Source of the DNA: Deltaproteobacteria bacterium
GTDB taxonomy: Bacteria; Desulfobacterota; Dissulfuribacteria; Dissulfuribacterales; QOAL01
Assembly (NCBI GenBank): GCA_026988585.1
Contig: JALSKY010000257.1
Coordinates: 1-8,365 of the forward strand
Direction of reading: 5' to 3'
Length of the DNA: 8,365 bases
Notes under the pieces: model-generated
Seen by the model: the letters and a program-made list of their open reading frames with translations, nothing else
Told to the model about the DNA's origin: nothing
The model's database searches: none
In this document: positions 6,620 to 8,365 of the stretch, in pieces
Layout: each line of letters starts with the position of its first letter
How positions within the stretch are numbered: position 1 is the first letter of the stretch
Made by a program: the position numbers and the translations under genes

Positions 6620-7241
6620 AGATAAGGTAATAGATGTCAAAACAGGCAGAGACCTGGGGCTGATGGTATGTCTGGATTGCCACAAGGTCTTGTCTGTACC
6701 GGAAGATGAAGGAGATGGGCTTTGCCCGAGATGCGGTGCCAAGGTCTTTTTGAGAAGACCTGACAGCATAGCAGAAACCTGGGCATTTCTGATCACCTCT
6801 TTGATCTTGGTATTCCCCGCCAATATTTTGCCGATTATGCGTGTGGATTTCATGGGGTCCCAGGAATATTCCACTATTATGGATGGGATCATCTATTTCT
6901 TCAAAGAGGGTTCCTACGGTATAGGCATCATAATCCTCACTGCAAGCATTCTTGTTCCATTGTTCAAGGTCATAGGGATTGCACTGATACTTCTTTCCAT
7001 CAAGTTCAGATGGCGGAGTTGGCTGAGACACAAGGATTTGATGTTCAGATTTATTGAATTCATAGGCAGATGGTCCATGCTGGACATCTTTGTGATTGCC
7101 TTGCTTATGGCCACGGTAGATTTCGGTTTTTTGACCTCTATTGCTGCTGGTCCTGCAGCAGGATTTTTTTGCGGAGTAGTGATATCCACCATGCTGGCAG
7201 CTATCAGTTTTGATACCAGATTGATCTGGGACGCCTATTGA
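6612..7241 (+). CDS. pqiA: PqiA-family membrane protein, equivalent of the C-terminal half of PqiA
   Basis: Second single-domain PqiA protein, 209 residues, expected in the inner membrane alongside the preceding product and PqiB. Zinc ribbon: CLDC at 20-23 and CPRC at 38-41. Then RRPDSIAETWAFLITS (48-63), a first hydrophobic segment ending FPANILPIM (68-76), and further segments at about 101-131, 153-170 and 172-196. The stretches FPANILPIM, EGSYGIGIIILTASILVP (99-116), IEFIGRWSMLDIFVIALL (148-165) and SFDTRLIWD (199-207) are close to the second half of E. coli PqiA as I remember it. Initiation at TTG 6612 overlaps the upstream gene by 8 bases and is backed by a strong ribosome binding site at 6592-6602. 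The frame is shifted relative to the upstream gene, so a fused protein would need a frameshift. Translation is likely coupled. Family assignment is firm; start codon moderately sure. Confidence 0.91.
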   Translation: MDRDKVIDVKTGRDLGLMVCLDCHKVLSVPEDEGDGLCPRCGAKVFLRRPDSIAETWAFLITSLILVFPANILPIMRVDFMGSQEYSTIMDGIIYFFKEGSYGIGIIILTASILVPLFKVIGIALILLSIKFRWRSWLRHKDLMFRFIEFIGRWSMLDIFVIALLMATVDFGFLTSIAAGPAAGFFCGVVISTMLAAISFDTRLIWDAY

Positions 7242-7265
7242 TCATTAAGGGAACCAAGAAATAGT

Positions 7266-7301
7266 ATGTTAACCCGGATACTGATTGTGCGCTTGCGATA
7301 A
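7266..7301 (+). other. Possible tiny leader reading frame before pqiB
   Basis: ATG 7266 opens an 11-codon frame (MLTRILIVRLR, then TAA at 7299-7301) in the same phase as pqiB, whose GTG follows 12 bases later. A purine stretch AAGGGA (7247-7252) lies 13 bases upstream, a rather long spacing. It could help translational coupling or be chance. I do not claim it is a gene. Confidence 0.15.
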
Positions 7302-7313
7302 CCTGGAGGGAGA

Positions 7314-8365
7314 GTGGAAAAGGCAGTAGTCAAAAAGAGAAGGGGTATTTCTCCTGTCTGGATACTTCCGGCTGTGGCCCTGTGTATCGGTATCTTTCTG
7401 CTTTACAAGGGGATGATTGAACGGCCTGTTCAGGTTGTGGTCCATTTCAAGAGTGCAGAGGGTGTAACGGCAGGAAAGACCAAGGTGATCTACAAGGGGT
7501 TGCCTGTAGGCGTTGTCAAGAAGATAAAGGTGGACAAGGGGCTTGATACTGTCTCCATGTATATTGATATTATGCCGGAGGCCAAGAATGGGCTGGTAAA
7601 AGACCTGAAGTTCTGGATAGTTCGACCAGATATAAGGGCGGGCAGGATAAGCGGCCTGGAGACCATCTTCTCCGGCTCCTACATTGCCGTTCAGCCAGGC
7701 AAGTCCAAGATACCCTGTTATGAGTTTTGGGGGCTGGATGATCCACCGCCAGTGCCGAAAGATGCGCCTGGTCTCCATATCAAGCTGAAGACCGACAGCC
7801 TGAACTCCCTTCAGCGTGGTTCAGATATCTATTACAGGGATATATTGGTAGGCTCGATCCAGGGATATACCCTTCAGGATGACGGCACCATCCTGATAGA
7901 TGGTTATATCAAACCGGAATACAAGCATCTGGTCAGGGAAGGTTCCAGGTTCTGGAATGCGAGCGGCATCACCTTGGTAGGTGGTATTAAAGGCCTTAAA
8001 TTCAGAATGCAATCCCTTGCATCTCTGGTGTCAGGCGGGATCAGTTTTGCCACTCCAGATGCATTGAAAGATACATCCGAGGCCCAAAATGGCACGGTAT
8101 TCCCGTTATATGAAGATTTCCTTGCGGCGGAATATGGAATCGAAGTTCAGTTGAGGATGGAAAATGCGGACGATATCACTGCAGGAATTACAAAGGTTAC
8201 CTTCCACGGCATTGATATTGGTAAGGTTACGAAACTGAAATTCAACAAGGATGATCCCAAATACAAGGTTACGGCAGTACTTGTCCTGGATCCAATGACC
8301 AAGTCCATACTTAAGGAAGGCACGAAGTTCTGGGTTATTCGTCCTCGTGTGGCTGCAGGAGGTGT
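7314..8365 (+). CDS. pqiB: PqiB-like MCE-domain intermembrane transport protein, 3'-truncated by window edge
   Basis: Periplasm-spanning MCE protein of the Pqi lipid transport system, anchored in the inner membrane. In E. coli, PqiB forms a hexameric tube through which lipids are thought to move. The GTG at 7314 is the first possible start after an in-frame TAA at 7299-7301, and GGAGGG (7305-7310) lies just before it. The frame stays open for 350 codons to the edge. Residues 1-13 are basic and include the SPVW motif; a membrane segment covers about 14-32. MCE domain 1 is at about 38-128 (KFWIVRPDIRAGRISGL at 99-115), MCE domain 2 at about 152-247 (SRFWNASGI at 211-219, ASLVSGGISFATP at 236-248), and MCE domain 3 starts near 274 (TKFWVIRPRVAAGG at 337-350). 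The C-terminal helical needle region and stop would lie beyond the window; E. coli PqiB is about 546 residues. It lies 72 bases after the split pqiA genes, consistent with one operon, and a pqiC gene is expected next. Confidence 0.94.
   Translation, partial: MEKAVVKKRRGISPVWILPAVALCIGIFLLYKGMIERPVQVVVHFKSAEGVTAGKTKVIYKGLPVGVVKKIKVDKGLDTVSMYIDIMPEAKNGLVKDLKFWIVRPDIRAGRISGLETIFSGSYIAVQPGKSKIPCYEFWGLDDPPPVPKDAPGLHIKLKTDSLNSLQRGSDIYYRDILVGSIQGYTLQDDGTILIDGYIKPEYKHLVREGSRFWNASGITLVGGIKGLKFRMQSLASLVSGGISFATPDALKDTSEAQNGTVFPLYEDFLAAEYGIEVQLRMENADDITAGITKVTFHGIDIGKVTKLKFNKDDPKYKVTAVLVLDPMTKSILKEGTKFWVIRPRVAAGG

Noticed and set aside
6600..6625. pqiA broken by a frameshift (pseudogene)
   Set aside because: Both halves keep all zinc-ribbon cysteines and membrane segments, and a strong ribosome binding site sits before the second start, so two functional genes is the simpler reading. 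Kept as an open alternative in the findings.
7269..7778. Open reading frame of 169 codons on the minus strand, opposite pqiB
   Set aside because: It lies wholly opposite a convincing MCE-domain gene, shows no recognisable domain and has no clear ribosome binding site; it is a shadow of the coding strand.

Overview
The window is about 8.4 kb of densely packed, single-strand (+) bacterial DNA. It reads as a Gram-negative envelope-transport neighbourhood. All eight genes are on the + strand, and I saw no RNA genes, mobile elements, CRISPR arrays or origins. The protein sequences resemble gammaproteobacterial Ybh/Pqi proteins at clear family level but are diverged. Moderate GC by eye, a LepB of the type I associate with Deltaproteobacteria (Desulfobacterota), and free use of GTG and TTG starts make me favour a deltaproteobacterial-type organism. 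That assignment is inference.

Region 1 (positions 1-5065) is a complete ybhGFSR-type ABC exporter operon except for the first residues of its first gene. It encodes a periplasmic HlyD-like adaptor (YbhG, 5'-truncated by the window edge), a fused double ATPase (YbhF) and two ABC-2 membrane subunits (YbhS, YbhR). Two junctions overlap by one base (TAGTG at 974-978 and TAATG at 3942-3946), so translation is probably coupled. Together the proteins would form an inner-membrane drug or solute exporter with a periplasmic adaptor. In E. coli this system is linked to drug efflux and cation/proton antiport.

Region 2 (5066-5227) is a roughly 160-bp gap with short inverted repeats and no convincing terminator or promoter.

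Region 3 (5228-8365) holds lepB (signal peptidase I), then a Pqi-type lipid transport cluster. PqiA, one fused two-domain protein in E. coli, is here two separate single-domain genes overlapping by 8 bases. The second uses a TTG start behind a strong ribosome binding site. They are followed by pqiB, a three-MCE-domain protein cut off by the right edge of the window. A pqiC-like outer-membrane lipoprotein gene would be expected just downstream.

The points most worth a second look are the split pqiA, the complementary loss of catalytic motifs in the two halves of YbhF (one predicted active and one degenerate ATP site), the placement of lepB between two envelope-transport modules, and a Pro-to-Lys change beside the LepB catalytic serine. 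I did not find a clearly undescribed system; the genes belong to recognisable families.
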